From DATKSS01 sp049582065 (GTDB lineage Bacteria; Chloroflexota; Dormibacteria; Dormibacterales; Dormibacteraceae): a DNA stretch of 16,868 nt. The stretch lies in assembly GCA_049582065.1 (NCBI GenBank), contig JBAUTF010000039.1, positions 1-16,868 on the forward strand, read 5' to 3'. Within the stretch, counting starts at the first letter, position 1, and the number at the start of each line of letters is the position of its first letter. Made by a program: the position numbers and the translations under genes. The notes below the pieces were generated by a model that was not told where the DNA came from, searched no databases, and saw nothing but the letters and a program-made list of their open reading frames with translations. Shown one piece after another: positions 14,372 to 16,868 of this stretch.

Positions 14372-14397
14372 CTGCTGCCCGTATATTGCCTCGTGCC
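14372..14397. promoter_or_regulatory. 26-bp divergent promoter region, DUF2207 / typA
   Basis: The only space between two divergent start codons holds TATATT (14382-14387), 10 nt before the typA ATG. The same bases read AATATA on the minus strand, with TATACG ending 8 nt before the DUF2207 ATG. Neither gene has a Shine-Dalgarno here, so the two promoters likely overlap and both mRNAs are nearly leaderless. Confidence 0.5.
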
Positions 14398-16236
<1,839 letters not shown>

Positions 16237-16246
16237 CCGGCTGGGG

Positions 16247-16252
16247 TATACT
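16247..16252 (+). promoter_or_regulatory. Promoter -10 box of the cold-shock gene
   Basis: TATACT is a near-consensus -10 hexamer 10 nt after the typA stop. A possible -35 is GTTAGA (16225-16230, 16-bp spacer), which matches poorly. Transcription would begin near 16259, giving a 5' UTR of about 94 nt, unlike the leaderless-type starts elsewhere in the window. Confidence 0.6.
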
Positions 16253-16259
16253 ATGTTCA

Positions 16260-16276
16260 GCCGGCAGAGTGCCGGC
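16260..16276 (+). promoter_or_regulatory. 5'-terminal hairpin of the csp leader
   Basis: GCCGGC (16260-16265) and GCCGGC (16271-16276) form a 6-bp stem with loop AGAGT, beginning at about the predicted transcription start. Such a 5'-end hairpin could stabilise the mRNA. It lacks a T-run, so it is unlikely to be a typA terminator. Confidence 0.5.
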
Positions 16277-16288
16277 GCTCATCGCAGG

Positions 16289-16346
16289 CTCCGTTTCTCG
16301 AACAGGCCCGCTAGTTGAGTTGGCCCTTTAGTTCGAGAAATAGGAG
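16289..16346 (+). promoter_or_regulatory. SD-sequestering hairpin in the csp 5' UTR (candidate RNA switch)
   Basis: TTTCTCGAA (16294-16302) pairs perfectly with TTCGAGAAA (16332-16340) around a 29-nt loop. The helix can continue through a G-U pair (16293 with 16341) and a bulged A to CTCC (16289-16292) with GGAG (16343-16346), which is the core of the ribosome-binding site AGGAG. The loop contains a small inner GGCC/GGCC stem. About 14 bp would thus occlude the Shine-Dalgarno. Cold-shock mRNAs are known to have temperature-responsive leaders, so a thermoswitch is a reasonable inference; no folding energy was calculated. Confidence 0.6.
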
Positions 16347-16352
16347 ATGGAA

Positions 16353-16550
16353 ATGCCTACAGGCACCATCAAGAAACTGGTATCGGACCGCGGCTTCGGA
16401 TTTATCGCAGCCGAGGACGGTAAGGAATTCTTCTTCCACCGCAGTGGCACCGAGGGCGACTTCGACAGCCTGCAGGGTGGCGAGAAGGTTTCGTTCGAAA
16501 TCGAGGCGAGCCCCAAGGGCCCGCGCGCCAAGAGCGTCCGCACTCTGTAA
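16353..16550 (+). CDS. Cold-shock protein (CspA family)
   Basis: A 65-residue single cold-shock domain, which binds single-stranded RNA/DNA and acts as an RNA chaperone. TGTIKKLVSDRGFGFIAAEDG contains RNP1 (RGFGFI), and KEFFFHRS is RNP2. The usual KWFN of the first strand is replaced by KKLV, removing a typical surface aromatic. Length is normal for the family. Of the two in-frame ATGs, 16353 is preferred over 16347 because AGGAG (16342-16346) lies 6 nt before the second and directly abuts the first. It has its own promoter, a structured 5' UTR and an intrinsic terminator, so it is monocistronic. The last codons (RTL-stop) and terminator are repeated about 200 bp downstream. Confidence 0.95.
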   Translation: MPTGTIKKLVSDRGFGFIAAEDGKEFFFHRSGTEGDFDSLQGGEKVSFEIEASPKGPRAKSVRTL

Positions 16551-16623
16551 CAAGAGACCAGGAAGAGAGCCCCGGAGCAATCCGGGGCTCTTTTTGTTTG
16601 GCCCGGGCGAGGCCCTCAGGCCG
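16534..16623 (+). repeat. Direct repeat, copy 1 (csp 3' end plus terminator)
   Basis: This 90-bp segment covers the last codons of the cold-shock gene, its stop, the terminator and about 28 bp beyond (to GGCCCTCAGGCCG). It closely matches 16733-16821 by eye, including CCGCACTCTGTAAC and GAGCCCCGGAGCAATC. Confidence 0.8.
16566..16595 (+). terminator. Intrinsic terminator of the cold-shock gene
   Basis: AGAGCCCCGGA (16566-16576) and TCCGGGGCTCT (16581-16591) form a perfect 11-bp stem with tetraloop GCAA, followed by TTTTTGTTT. It starts 15 nt after the stop. Confidence 0.95.
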
Positions 16624-16637
16624 GATTCACTCCGGCC
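16619..16637 (+). repeat. Short hairpin after the csp terminator
   Basis: GGCCGGA (16619-16625) and TCCGGCC (16631-16637) form a perfect 7-bp stem with loop TTCAC. No T-run follows. Role unknown. Confidence 0.4.
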
Positions 16638-16696
16638 GTCACCAGACGTTCACCATCCAGGCCCCTGCCAAATCGCGGCGGCTAGAGGAGGTGGCC

Positions 16697-16725
16697 CGCG
16701 GATGAGGACGCTGTCCTCCTCCGCG
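16697..16725 (+). repeat. Near-perfect inverted repeat inside the csp relic region
   Basis: CGCGGA-T-GAGGAC (16697-16709) pairs with GTCCTC-C-TCCGCG (16713-16725): 12 bp with one T/C mismatch and a 3-nt loop, followed by AAAAA on the plus strand. It is not a plus-strand terminator. A mini-frame from ATG 16702 through this repeat ends in ARTL-stop, like the csp C-terminus. Confidence 0.5.
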
Positions 16726-16732
16726 AAAAAGT

Positions 16733-16821
16733 GCGCCCGCACTCTGTAACCAGAGACCAGATCGAGCCCCGGAGCAATCGGGGGCTCGTCTTAATTTGGC
16801 CCGGTCGAGGCCCTCGGACCG
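16733..16821 (+). repeat. Direct repeat, copy 2 (decayed csp 3' end plus terminator)
   Basis: This repeats 16534-16623 at an offset of about 199 bp. It keeps the RTL-stop codons, the CAGAGACCAG linker and the terminator, with scattered changes. The body of a second cold-shock gene is not recognisable upstream, so this is read as the remnant of a tandem duplication in which one csp copy was lost. The remaining bases to the window end show nothing. Confidence 0.75.
16763..16797 (+). terminator. Degraded second copy of the csp terminator
   Basis: CGAGCCCC (16763-16770) pairs with GGGGCTCG (16781-16788); the top of the stem now has an extra G compared with copy 1, and the T-run is reduced to TCTTAATTT. 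It may still work weakly. Confidence 0.55.
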
Positions 16822-16868
16822 TGGGCTGTTGCGGACATTGTTCCGGGTCCAGGGGCACCGTGAACCAG

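Overview
This 16.9-kb window is GC-rich bacterial chromosomal DNA, densely packed with genes on both strands. The mix includes an F420-type luciferase-like oxidoreductase, a selenoprotein B-family protein, a dodecin, FecR-domain anchors, an AMIN-like lipoprotein, DUF2207 and a PknB-type kinase fold. Many starts lack a Shine-Dalgarno but sit just downstream of a TAnnnT box. This suggests a free-living bacterium of the Chloroflexota/Dormibacterota/Actinomycetota side of the tree, probably from soil. That placement is inference, and no marker here fixes the phylum. I see no phage, transposon, integrase or CRISPR array.

Left part (1-6260): the window opens inside a glycine/betaine/D-proline reductase selenoprotein B-like gene. 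It carries an in-frame UGA (395-397) followed by a compact SECIS-like hairpin, so what looks like two short ORFs is read here as one Sec-containing protein. It converges on msrB, and one CTAG supplies both stop codons. Then come a divergent F420-type oxidoreductase, a dodecin lacking the usual flavin-stacking Trp, an intrinsic terminator, and pncA on the minus strand. Divergent from pncA is an acetyl-CoA acetyltransferase gene coupled through a GTGA stop/start overlap to an S9 prolyl-oligopeptidase-family peptidase.

Middle part (6300-11358): tRNA-Leu(UAG) is followed by a short region without recognisable genes and then a membrane-anchored Ser/Thr kinase fold that has lost key catalytic residues and is probably a pseudokinase. 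Facing it on the minus strand is a likely operon of an AMIN-like lipoprotein and two tandem paralogous FecR-domain membrane proteins. These probably act at the cell envelope. A second tRNA-Leu (CAA, with encoded CCA) lies divergent from the lipoprotein.

Right part (11359-16868): a membrane fatty-acid desaturase converges on a DUF2207 membrane protein with a poly-glycine tail. DUF2207 shares a 26-bp divergent promoter region with typA (ribosome-associated GTPase BipA). After typA comes a cold-shock gene whose 5' UTR can fold into a long hairpin that buries its own Shine-Dalgarno, followed by a strong terminator. The 3' end of the cold-shock gene plus terminator is repeated about 200 bp downstream as a decayed copy. 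Desaturase, TypA and CspA together look like a cold/stress-adaptation neighbourhood (inference).

The main points for follow-up are the recoded selenoprotein, the pseudokinase, the FecR paralog pair with its shared extra domains, the SD-sequestering csp leader and the recurring leaderless-type start context.
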